Positions 6,468 through 13,717 of a DNA stretch of 22,811 nt are shown here, piece after piece. A program made the translations under genes and the position numbers. Numbering within the stretch: the first letter of the stretch is position 1; every line of letters begins with the position of its first letter. The notes below the pieces were generated by a model. The model did not search any database. It was not told the DNA's origin and saw nothing but the letters and a program-made list of their open reading frames with translations. The stretch is from a virus, in the IMG/VR virus record IMGVR_UViG_3300005918_000145, positions 1-22,811 of that record; one strand, given 5' to 3'.

Positions 6468-6901
6468 ATTACCCCTTCCGAAACAGACTCACGCACCCAA
6501 CCATTTCTGCGATACATCTTCATCGCTTTGCTATTTTCAGATATGATATAGCCGTATAGTTTATGCAAACTTAGACGTTCGAAAGCATGCTCCTCAACTT
6601 TCTTCAGTATCATTCCACCCAGGCCAATCCCTCGGTATTCCGCTTCACCAATATACACCCCGGGGTCAGCACTTAGGCTTTGAGTATCGATTCCGTTCAA
6701 AGAGGCATATCCGATATCTACGCCTTTAAAATTAACAATCCAGTAGATATCACCTCTTTTGCTCATGCCTTGATACCATTGCTTTTGGCTTTCTTCCGTG
6801 ATGACCGGGTCTGTAAGGAGGTATTTCGTCACTTCGGGTGACATCCGCCATAGGCGTACTCTTTCCAAATCAGACTCTTCAATGTCTCTAAGCGTTATCA
6901 T
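6446..6901 (-). CDS. GNAT acetyltransferase, PseH/RimJ-like
   Basis: This 151-residue protein is a textbook small GNAT: ITLRDIEESDLERVRLWRMSPEV at the N-terminus, YWIVNFKGVDIGYASLNGID (strands 2-3), GVYIGEAEYRGIGLGGMILKKV (residues 81-102, with the R-G-I-G-L-G acetyl-CoA loop), and LYGYIISENSKAMKMYRRNGW (118-138), where N-S-K-A-M-x-M-Y is motif B. The W-R-x-x-P-E-V opening is shared by N-acetyltransferases that act on amino sugars, such as PseH. Next to a DegT aminotransferase this suggests N-acetylation of a 4-amino sugar. The ATG at 6901 overlaps the preceding gene by 14 bases. The substrate is inferred. Confidence 0.85.
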   Translation of the reverse strand: MITLRDIEESDLERVRLWRMSPEVTKYLLTDPVITEESQKQWYQGMSKRGDIYWIVNFKGVDIGYASLNGIDTQSLSADPGVYIGEAEYRGIGLGGMILKKVEEHAFERLSLHKLYGYIISENSKAMKMYRRNGWVRESVSEGVMCFSKGG

Positions 6902-7850
6902 TTATGAACTTCTCAGCCAGTTTATTGAACGTCCAGTTCTCAAGAACCTTCTCCCGCCCCTTCATGATAATCTCATGACCTTCCATGATATGTTTTTGAT
7001 AGTATTTGATCTTAGCAACCAAATCATCGATGTCACGCCACTGGATAATCTCATCGGATTTAAACACGCCGGACAAATCAAAATCTGACTCTATGTAGAT
7101 AAGCCCCGTCGCAAGAGTGTTCGGCAGTCTCGTAGAAGAATACCTGGTTCGCGGAAGCTTTTCGTTGTAGAACATGCCGATGCTTAAGGTATAATCCTTT
7201 GACAGCTCCACAAGCTCTTTACCAAACTTTACAGGGATATTCCCACCGCTCCCAACAACGTCAACTTTTATCCCGGCCTGCCCCAGGGCAGCAATCACGC
7301 CTTTTCTATATGGCGTTAATGCACCAACAAATAAGACAGTATCGTTCTTTTTATGTTCAACTAATTTAAAGATGTCTTCGTCTGTGGGGTGCAGCACCCA
7401 ATTAACTTCTGATCTCCACATAGGAGTTCCATATAAGGCAGCCGAGTAAATCTTTAGTTTAGGAATGCCAGCGTCCAACAAATCATGATGAAATTGAAAT
7501 CTCTCCGGGTATGCGTCTCCAAAAAAAACACTAACCGAACAGTCTGTTTTCGCCTGAACAGCTTTAACCTCAGCCACGGTTATAGGGTTGTCCCTGATAG
7601 AAGAAGCCCCTTTGCAGCTTCCTCCTAAGTGAAGATGATCAATCTTATCCGGGAACCCACCAGCGCTTATATCCCCTAATGACAATTCTCCATATCTACG
7701 GAATGCGTTTTGCCATGGGGTATTTGTAGTACCGTGTAAGTTCCTGTAATGTATTTTTGGGTTTACCTTCGGGGCCACTGCCTTCTTAGGCGTGCGCTTC
7801 TTAGTGCCTTCCACCTTGGTAGTACGTTTCTTCGCTCGTGCCTTTACCAT
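6888..7850 (-). CDS. CgeB-like glycosyltransferase with a Lys/Arg-rich N-terminal tail
   Basis: This 320-residue protein has two parts. Residues 1-29 are almost purely basic (12 Lys/Arg, such as KKRTTK and KKRTPKK) and read like a histone-tail or nucleic-acid-binding extension. From about residue 33 a GT-B-like domain follows, with DTVLFVGALTPYRKGV (about 170-185) and RYSSTRLPNTLATGLIYIES (about 236-255), the latter in the nucleotide-sugar site where CgeB relatives have R-x-x-x-x-L-A. The ATG at 7850 has an AGGAG site eight bases upstream and no later ATG before the core domain, so the tail appears to be translated. It overlaps the end of the aminotransferase gene by 50 bases. The tail could bind nucleic acid, acidic glycans or a virion surface. 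Confidence 0.75.
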   Translation of the reverse strand: MVKARAKKRTTKVEGTKKRTPKKAVAPKVNPKIHYRNLHGTTNTPWQNAFRRYGELSLGDISAGGFPDKIDHLHLGGSCKGASSIRDNPITVAEVKAVQAKTDCSVSVFFGDAYPERFQFHHDLLDAGIPKLKIYSAALYGTPMWRSEVNWVLHPTDEDIFKLVEHKKNDTVLFVGALTPYRKGVIAALGQAGIKVDVVGSGGNIPVKFGKELVELSKDYTLSIGMFYNEKLPRTRYSSTRLPNTLATGLIYIESDFDLSGVFKSDEIIQWRDIDDLVAKIKYYQKHIMEGHEIIMKGREKVLENWTFNKLAEKFINDNA

Positions 7851-8952
7851 TATGATTTCTCCTGCTAAATGAATTAATAGCTCCGATCACTGTATCCACC
7901 TCAGCATCTGTCAACCCCGGATGCATCGGCAACGATAGGATTTCCTCAAAGTATTTCTCGGCATTTGGAATGGTTGGGATATTCCCGTAACATTCATATA
8001 AATGAATCGGTTTATAATGGACTCCGGTCATAATCCCTCGGTCCTTCAGGTAAACGCTCAAATCGTTTCTTCTTTGACACCTGATACAATAGATATGCCA
8101 GGAGGACTTAGAATCGTCCGTATCCATCATTGGGGTTTCAACATCCAACAGCCCCTTGGTATATCTTTCGGCTATTTCTTTTCTTCGAGCATTCATCATT
8201 TCAAGCTTCGATAGCTGAACCAGGCCGATAGAGGCCGCGATATCGTTCATGTGACATTTTAATCCTATCTCGCCCACTGAATATTCCCACCAATAACTCT
8301 TGTTTTGATCGCTCCTGTTCCATGTGGATTTATCAATCCCTAACCACCTGAGCTTTTTGGCCCTCTCGTACATCTCTTCATCGTCCGTGGTGATGGCCCC
8401 TCCATCCCCCATGGCCAAATTCTTTACAGCATGGAAGCTGAAAGCCCCCATTGTCCCGAGACTCCCGCATCTGGCCCCTTTATAGACAGCTCCAGCGGCA
8501 TGGGCGGAATCTTCTATGATAGGTATATCCCCGGCGATTTCTTTCAGCCGATCCATGTCTACAGGCCGTCCAGAATAGTGGACAGGGATGATCGCCTTTG
8601 TTCTTTTGGTAATCTTTCGAGCAACATCCTCCAGGTCAATTAATAAATTATCGTCCACATCCGCGAATATGGGTTCTGCTAGATTATATTTCACTACGTG
8701 AGCGGTCGAAACAAACGTCATTGTGGGGACAATCACCTCGTCCCCGTGATTAATTCCCAATAGCTTTAACGACAAGTCCAAAGCCGCAGTTGCAGAATTG
8801 AGTCCAACCGTATAACGGCACCCAATGTATTCAGAGAATTGCTTTTCGAATTGTTCCGTCTTTGGACCCAAGCCAATCCATCCAGATTCAAAGATGCTCC
8901 TCAAGCTCTCCAGCTCCTCATTTCCCATATATGGCTTAAATAGACTAATCAT
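7801..8952 (-). CDS. DegT/DnrJ/EryC1/StrS-family sugar aminotransferase
   Basis: With the ATG at 8952 (one base after the GT2 stop) the protein has 383 residues. LFKPYMGNEELE opens as in the family. The PLP site is clear: GLNSATAALDLSLK (50-63) cups the phosphate, EDSAHA (147-152) holds the PLP-pyridine Asp and His, and SFHAVKNLAMGDGG (172-185) carries the Schiff-base Lys177. GVHYKPIHL near the C-terminus matches the conserved substrate loop. These enzymes transfer an amino group from glutamate to a keto-sugar nucleotide (PseC, ArnB and WbpE types). The open frame also extends upstream to 9003, but that would overlap the GT2 gene by 50 bases without a ribosome site. No dehydratase making the keto sugar is in the window, so the host or another locus must supply it. 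Confidence 0.9.
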   Translation of the reverse strand: MISLFKPYMGNEELESLRSIFESGWIGLGPKTEQFEKQFSEYIGCRYTVGLNSATAALDLSLKLLGINHGDEVIVPTMTFVSTAHVVKYNLAEPIFADVDDNLLIDLEDVARKITKRTKAIIPVHYSGRPVDMDRLKEIAGDIPIIEDSAHAAGAVYKGARCGSLGTMGAFSFHAVKNLAMGDGGAITTDDEEMYERAKKLRWLGIDKSTWNRSDQNKSYWWEYSVGEIGLKCHMNDIAASIGLVQLSKLEMMNARRKEIAERYTKGLLDVETPMMDTDDSKSSWHIYCIRCQRRNDLSVYLKDRGIMTGVHYKPIHLYECYGNIPTIPNAEKYFEEILSLPMHPGLTDAEVDTVIGAINSFSRRNHNGKGTSEETYYQGGRH

Positions 8953-8953
8953 C

Positions 8954-9667
8954 TCAAGCCCCGTACATCGCGAATTCAGGTGCCAGCCTGGCCTCAAAAA
9001 CATCCGGCTCTAAGCCGAGCGTCTTGCGCCTTGCCTGCGTGGTGGCCCAAAGGATTTCAATATTTTCTCGGTCCCTAGCGTCTGCCTTACCGTGGTAGTG
9101 AATGATGTCCGTCCGCTCCCGGGTAATTTGTTTTTCCGGACCGATCAAGACGTGATGTGGAGAATTGATGAAAAACATCTTCGGGTCTCTCCGGATTAAA
9201 CGTGCCTGCCAATCGGGGTACTCCCCTATAGTGTGTGACGGCACCGGGAACCCTTGCTCATCCAGAAGCGCAAAGGGGGAATCGTCATGGCGCATGGATT
9301 CATGCGATATCCGAGACACGCAAACTACGTCGGCGTCCATGGGCATGCCATCCTTATCTACGCTTTCAAGGAAGTCTTTAAGCTCATCGGACATCTTTTC
9401 ATCAAAATCCAGGATGAAGCAAACTTCACCCGTTGGAATGTATGTCAAAGAAATGTTCCGCTGCATACTCTGAGCCGCATGATACCCACGGTCATAAAAA
9501 TGCTGGTACACTTCGCATTTCGGCCATTGGTTCAGCTTATGAACGGTGAAGTCCTGGCTGCCGCCGTCGATAACAATCACCCTGGACACCCAGTCAAGAT
9601 CGTGGAAGTCGCTAATCACCGGGTCCACCATCTTCTCTTCGTTTAACGATTGCATTAGGATGATCAT
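8954..9667 (-). CDS. Family 2 glycosyltransferase
   Basis: This 237-residue protein is a compact GT2: an N-terminal MIILMQSLNEEKM (where E10-E11 is the usual N-E-E), the nucleotide-binding IDGGSQDFT (33-41), GYHAAQSMQRN (61-71), and the metal-binding LDFDEKM (86-92, DFD). PDWQARLIRRDP (about 155-166) matches the acceptor-side strand. It starts at an ATG overlapping the stop of the large fusion gene (ATGA) and ends one base before the aminotransferase. The order resembles family enzymes that transfer one sugar to a glycan or glycoprotein. The acceptor is not known. Confidence 0.85.
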   Translation of the reverse strand: MIILMQSLNEEKMVDPVISDFHDLDWVSRVIVIDGGSQDFTVHKLNQWPKCEVYQHFYDRGYHAAQSMQRNISLTYIPTGEVCFILDFDEKMSDELKDFLESVDKDGMPMDADVVCVSRISHESMRHDDSPFALLDEQGFPVPSHTIGEYPDWQARLIRRDPKMFFINSPHHVLIGPEKQITRERTDIIHYHGKADARDRENIEILWATTQARRKTLGLEPDVFEARLAPEFAMYGA

Positions 9668-11670
9668 ATTAATTTCTCCAAAGCCTTTTTAACGATAAGC
9701 GGTGAAATGGTATTGATGCACGGGGAATTACACTGCTCGTTACGCCCCCAGCAATGGGTCATGCTTTTGCACACCTTCAGCATGTCCGGCTTCAGGTTAA
9801 TGATTTTACATCCTTGGACTTTGGGTTGGACCACCCTCGGCGGCGCCGGACCATAAACGACCACGGCATCCGTTCCAACAGCACCGGCCAGGTGAGACAA
9901 GAAGCTGTCCACGACAACAGCCGCTTTTGCGTGCTGCATGATCCAAGCTGATTCTTGCCAAGTGGTCTTTCCACGAAGATCGACCGCACCCTCACATCGC
10001 AAATCACTCGGGCCTCCCAACTGAATAAATTTCTTATCACCCAGGCTTTTAATGACTTGATCCATATGCGGGTAAGATCGATACTCTTTGCTTCCACCCG
10101 TTGTATGCACCACGATGTAATCGGTGTAAGAACCCCAGTGGGTTTCCCACCATTGGGGGCAAACGGGGGCAATAAAGATATCGTCCGATTCAACCTTCGT
10201 GAAATACGGATACATGCTGTGTAAAGTCACATCTAAATTGTTAAACCCGCCGTTGATGATATGTTCACCATGGGGGTTGTAGACGACCTCATATCGCTTC
10301 AGGTGCCGTTCATCCCACTCGATAATTTCGTCAAGATACGGGTTCCCAAAGACCACCCCTGCAAAGACCTTCTGGGTCATATAAACCAAGGGCATATCCG
10401 GATGCCGTTCCTTGATTCCCTTAAAGCACTGGGTCGTCATGAGGACATCCCCGGCAGAAGAATGCTGGGCGAACAGCACCGCTTCAATCTTCTTCTCAGA
10501 TTTTCGTTTCTTGCCAGCTTCGTTCAGGAGGTCGTTGATGTTGCTCACATCAGCCACCCAGTTTTTAGAAACGTCCAGCCCGTTCTGAATCATGTCTTTT
10601 CGATCCGAATCAGCAACCGACAAAATAGCGTCTCGGATATCTTCCACTCGGCAAGCCTTGGATTCCACAGAATCGTTCCGGCCTTCCATGCCACCCATCG
10701 GTATATACGAAAGGTCCTTGCACAAAACCATGAACCCGGCATCTTTTACCAGTTCCGACTGAGCCGTGGTATCAGATGCAACCACAGGCGTTCCGCAAAG
10801 CATGGCCTCAAGAGGTGTCCATGATAAACCCTCTTGCATACTGCAATTCACCAGGCAGTCAATGGCATTGTAAATACCCGGCATTTTCGATCGGTCGTAA
10901 GAAACGTCTGGTTGCTTGGCCACCAGGTCTCCATTGACAGCGCCGTTGGCTTGAGCAATCTGCTTCAGGTTATGGTATCCGTTCATGTCAGTATGGAGAT
11001 AAAGGACCATCTCAGGGTTGGTTTTCTTCGCTTCAAGAAACGCCTTCACAAGACGCTCGGGGGATTTCCGAATCTGGTTCTTTCCGACAAACCCGAATAT
11101 CGTTTTACCTATCGGGATGTTCGGGAATACTTCCATCCTTGCAGTGAATTTATCGGACGGGACAAATGTTTCCCAACCGTTTAATCTAGGCCGATAATAC
11201 TGGATTTTAGGCACGTGAGGTTTCAGCTGATCGTAGCCGTACTGGGAATAAACGCACGGGAAGTCAAGATCATTCAGAGGTCCTACCCAGCTTTTCTGGA
11301 GGTCCCAGGTATCGTAAGGGAATATCGCAATCCACTTGAACTTCTTCGCGTCCCGTAAAGACCGGATGGCGTTCCAAGCCGATAGGTATCGCCAGAAGTC
11401 TATGCCGACCATGCACAGGTAATCGAATTGCGTTTCTTGAATAAGGGAGATAAGGCGATTAGTTCCCCAGTAATCATTGGAGGTCGTACCGTTCACAAGA
11501 GTGTAGGGCAGCGGGTCAAACAGAACCGCAGAGGGGTTGGTTTCGTTCACAACAAAGCAGGCAGCCTGATATTTGTCGTGGTCAAGGTCCGACAAAATCG
11601 CGGCCAGCATGTTGGCATTTCCAGTTGTTCCGAGAGGGTTTTCACCCACGAAGAGAACTCGTTTTTTCAT
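9664..11670 (-). CDS. Two-domain glycosyltransferase: GT4 fused to GT9 (heptosyltransferase-like)
   Basis: This 668-residue protein is a fusion. Residues 1-385 form a GT4-type GT-B enzyme: TIFGFVGKNQIRKSPERLV (190-208) starts the donor half and NCSMQEGLSWTPLEAM (275-290) carries the E-x7-E pair (E280, E288), followed by GTPVVAS. A Lys-rich linker (GKKRKSEKK, 386-394) leads into a GT9 domain with AQHSSAGDVLMTTQCFKGIK (401-420), VVHTTGGSKEYRSYP (520-534), LGGPSD (551-556) and VVVDSFLSHLAGAVG (585-599). These are the landmarks of the ADP-heptose:LPS transferase family. A Cys-rich end (CKSMTHCWGRNEQCNSPC) may bind metal. The ATG at 11670 has AGGAGG. It opens the glycan cassette and probably adds two successive sugars. 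Confidence 0.9.
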   Translation of the reverse strand: MKKRVLFVGENPLGTTGNANMLAAILSDLDHDKYQAACFVVNETNPSAVLFDPLPYTLVNGTTSNDYWGTNRLISLIQETQFDYLCMVGIDFWRYLSAWNAIRSLRDAKKFKWIAIFPYDTWDLQKSWVGPLNDLDFPCVYSQYGYDQLKPHVPKIQYYRPRLNGWETFVPSDKFTARMEVFPNIPIGKTIFGFVGKNQIRKSPERLVKAFLEAKKTNPEMVLYLHTDMNGYHNLKQIAQANGAVNGDLVAKQPDVSYDRSKMPGIYNAIDCLVNCSMQEGLSWTPLEAMLCGTPVVASDTTAQSELVKDAGFMVLCKDLSYIPMGGMEGRNDSVESKACRVEDIRDAILSVADSDRKDMIQNGLDVSKNWVADVSNINDLLNEAGKKRKSEKKIEAVLFAQHSSAGDVLMTTQCFKGIKERHPDMPLVYMTQKVFAGVVFGNPYLDEIIEWDERHLKRYEVVYNPHGEHIINGGFNNLDVTLHSMYPYFTKVESDDIFIAPVCPQWWETHWGSYTDYIVVHTTGGSKEYRSYPHMDQVIKSLGDKKFIQLGGPSDLRCEGAVDLRGKTTWQESAWIMQHAKAAVVVDSFLSHLAGAVGTDAVVVYGPAPPRVVQPKVQGCKIINLKPDMLKVCKSMTHCWGRNEQCNSPCINTISPLIVKKALEKLI

Positions 11671-11693
11671 TTCTTCCTCCAGGAGGATTGTTG

Positions 11694-12314
11694 TTATCTT
11701 CTGTCTTCTTCGACTATGAGCACGTCCACGTTCGGGTAACGCCTTGGGTCAATGGTCGTGACCATGTAATACTCGCCTGCATACGGTGTCCATCTATCCA
11801 GGACTTGGGCACCTATTGATTGGGATATAAGAACCTCGTTCTTGTTTAACCCTATCAGCGCCAGTTCTTCATCTGTTGCCATGTCATTCCCGTAAAGCGC
11901 CGCCACGTGCATGGCGTCACAGTCACTCTTGATGACTTCCCACTCAGTTTCTTTGTGGTATGAATTGTTATCCCAGGATTCGCCGCTGGGCCTTGACAAT
12001 TCGCCACTTGCAATGTTGCATTTATAGAGAACCGTATCGTAATAAACAGAAGCGTTCTCGAACAACTCAGGTAACATATTCGTTACGAGGAAACGGGTAT
12101 CGGTGACATCGAACTCAATAACATCGCCCGTTGACATCTGAGTATCATAAGATGCCATAAGCTTGCGAAATGCTTCGATAGTTAGGGGCTTGGTTACTTG
12201 CGTTGAGAATTCAAGAATCCCGTATTCTCCTGAAATATTCCCAGCGTCTTGGAGGATTGTGAACGTAGCGCCAACATCTTCAATGGCACCTTTTATGTCA
12301 TTGCCAACGCTCAT
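11694..12314 (-). CDS. Probable head-tail completion (head closure) protein
   Basis: This 206-residue protein has an N-terminal helix (GNDIKGAIEDVG), then beta-rich sequence (ATFTILQDAG, YGILEFSTQ, DVIEFDVTDTRFLVTNML) and a C-terminal YAGEYYMVTTIDPRRYPNVDVLIVEEDRR. It starts directly at the stop of the connector candidate (TAA then ATG, no gap), suggesting coupling. Size, beta content and position, two genes downstream of the HTH protein and just before the cassette, fit a head-closure or head-tail stopper protein. No diagnostic motif is visible, so the assignment is by synteny only. It is the last structural gene before the glycan cassette. Confidence 0.55.
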   Translation of the reverse strand: MSVGNDIKGAIEDVGATFTILQDAGNISGEYGILEFSTQVTKPLTIEAFRKLMASYDTQMSTGDVIEFDVTDTRFLVTNMLPELFENASVYYDTVLYKCNIASGELSRPSGESWDNNSYHKETEWEVIKSDCDAMHVAALYGNDMATDEELALIGLNKNEVLISQSIGAQVLDRWTPYAGEYYMVTTIDPRRYPNVDVLIVEEDRR

Positions 12315-12764
12315 TTAAGAACCCGGAGTAATTATGGTTTCATTGTAATCACTGTAAGTCATATCCCGGCCAGTCTGGGGCTCCGTCTTAAACCCGGCAT
12401 CAATCTTCGAACCAGCCAGCTCATAGGCTGAGACACCAGCAAACTCAAAAGCGTTCTCTTCCTGAGCCTTCTCGAAGTTCTTATCCATCACATCTATAAT
12501 CCGCATGTAATGTTCGAAACGATGGTTAAGATAAATGGCCTTGAACCGAAATTTAGCCGCCGACTCAGACATCAGAAAGAAAAACAAATGTCGTTTAGAA
12601 CGATCCAGCAACCACTTCAGCTTAAACTCGCCAGTTTGCGGAAGGTCCCATCCGGTATCGCGCTCGGCAGCGTCAATGGCGTTTCCGTAATCAGCGTCGG
12701 CAAGGCTGGACGTTAAGCCCTTCACCTCAGCCTGGAGCTGCGTGATCATCTCAGTCCTGGTCAT
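12315..12764 (-). CDS. Probable head-tail connector (gp6-like adaptor)
   Basis: This 149-residue protein is mostly helical: MITQLQAEVKGL, DADYGNAIDAAERDTGW, FKLKWLLDRSKRHLFFFLMSESAAKF and RFEHYMRIIDVMDKNFEKAQEENAFEF. The bundle of four helices with a DxGW turn is reminiscent of gp6/gp15-type connector adaptors that sit under the portal ring. The first ATG is 12764 (overlapping the preceding gene by 14 bases); ATG 12749 one base after the stop is an alternative and has a closer AGGA. The gene order (HTH protein, this, closure candidate) fits the portal-to-tail junction. The family call is inferred from fold-like pattern and position. Confidence 0.55.
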   Translation of the reverse strand: MTRTEMITQLQAEVKGLTSSLADADYGNAIDAAERDTGWDLPQTGEFKLKWLLDRSKRHLFFFLMSESAAKFRFKAIYLNHRFEHYMRIIDVMDKNFEKAQEENAFEFAGVSAYELAGSKIDAGFKTEPQTGRDMTYSDYNETIITPGS

Positions 12765-13215
12765 CTTCTTTCACCTTCTCAAATTCTTTAATGATCAAAG
12801 CTATGGATTCATCGTTGGGAGTGCTTTTGCCAGAGCGCCACCTGGATACGGCCTGATACGAAACTCCAAGTCTCTTCGCTGCGGCTGAAATGGACGGACT
12901 TTTTTGGATTATTGCTTCCAGCTTGGGTAGGTAGGTTGTTTCAGGCAATGGAACGTCTAAAAGCTCCACTTTGGGTTCTTCAAACCCGGTAGGCGCGATA
13001 TTGGTATCATCGAGCCACGGGGTCTCTTCCACATCCTGTTCGATTTTTGTTTCAGTCACAGCAAAGGGACTCTCTGCCAGGACACGCACAACGGTCGACC
13101 CGTCACGCACTTCTCTTAAGATGTTATCTGGAATCGGGGAAACGGCATCGTCAAACACCGTCCCCTTCCTCCAGATTTTAGCACCTTTTAACGTAACTAA
13201 AATTTCGACTTTCAT
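12751..13215 (-). CDS. Structural-cluster protein with a C-terminal helix-turn-helix domain
   Basis: This 154-residue protein has an N-terminal beta domain (MKVEILVTLKGAKIWRKGT then IPDNILREVRDGSTVVRVL) like small proteins often found just after the major capsid gene. An acidic linker (TKIEQDVEETPWLDD) follows, then a helix-turn-helix at about 108-131, where SISAAAKRLGVSYQAVSRWR has the classic helix 2-turn-recognition helix spacing, followed by GKSTPNDESIALI. The C-terminal domain resembles Cro/Xre-type or YdaS-type DNA binding. A DNA-binding protein among head genes is unusual. It could regulate the phage, pack DNA or mark a DNA-contact point in the capsid. The start is ATG 13215 with AGGAG nine bases upstream. 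Confidence 0.75.
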   Translation of the reverse strand: MKVEILVTLKGAKIWRKGTVFDDAVSPIPDNILREVRDGSTVVRVLAESPFAVTETKIEQDVEETPWLDDTNIAPTGFEEPKVELLDVPLPETTYLPKLEAIIQKSPSISAAAKRLGVSYQAVSRWRSGKSTPNDESIALIIKEFEKVKEDDQD

Positions 13216-13235
13216 CTGCCGATTGCTCCTATTGG

Positions 13236-13706
13236 TTATGCGGGTTCAAACACCACGGCAATAGCGAAGGTACACATCTCAGTTGTGGGAGAAGCGGTCC
13301 TCGTCAAAGTCATGTCATAAGTCAATACATCGCCGTAGGACACATCGTTATTGTCACCGTCCATGGCGCATTGGGTGACGCCGGTATCAGCATCATCCTT
13401 TGTGGTTTTATTCGTGCTGGCCTCACCGCTCACATGAGCAATCACAGGCGCTGTGTCCAGGCACGAAGTACCGTTAATTTTAACATCAGCGGTAACGGAC
13501 AGCGTATCCGAATCGTCCTTCCCGCTCGCTCCAACAGACAGCCAAACATCGGAGATTTTGCCGGCAATATTGCAGGCGCCCAAAGCTCTACCGGGCGAAC
13601 TGGCCGAAAACTCCCCTGAAATAACCGCCATCATGGGCGATACTTCATTCGCCGCCCACTGCTTCCTTGCTCCGATGCTGGGGTATGGTCCACGTCTCTG
13701 TTCCAT
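13236..13706 (-). CDS. Small secondary head protein of unknown role
   Basis: This 156-residue protein has a basic start (MEQRRGPYPSIGARKQW) and then a Thr/Ser/Asp-rich beta sandwich pattern (ISDVWLSVGASGKDDSDTLSVTADVK, VLTYDMTLTRTASPTTEMCTFAIAVVFEPA). The alternating hydrophobic pattern and low charge suggest a surface-exposed head decoration or fibre-like protein. It begins 11 bases after the capsid stop with a GGGGGTG ribosome site. Similar beta-rich proteins next to the major capsid gene are often decoration or spike proteins, but I recognise no family. A virion structural role is inferred from position. Confidence 0.6.
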   Translation of the reverse strand: MEQRRGPYPSIGARKQWAANEVSPMMAVISGEFSASSPGRALGACNIAGKISDVWLSVGASGKDDSDTLSVTADVKINGTSCLDTAPVIAHVSGEASTNKTTKDDADTGVTQCAMDGDNNDVSYGDVLTYDMTLTRTASPTTEMCTFAIAVVFEPA

Positions 13707-13717
13707 CAGATCACCCC

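Noticed and set aside
8953-9003. Longer start for the aminotransferase at 9003
   Set aside because: It would overlap the GT2 gene by 50 bases. The family opens with LFKPYMG-type sequence, which starts at 8952, one base after the GT2 stop.
10261-10824. 187-codon plus-strand open frame opposite the large glycosyltransferase
   Set aside because: It is fully antisense to a gene with clear GT4/GT9 motifs, shows no recognisable domain and has no ribosome site; the open frame is a shadow of codon use.
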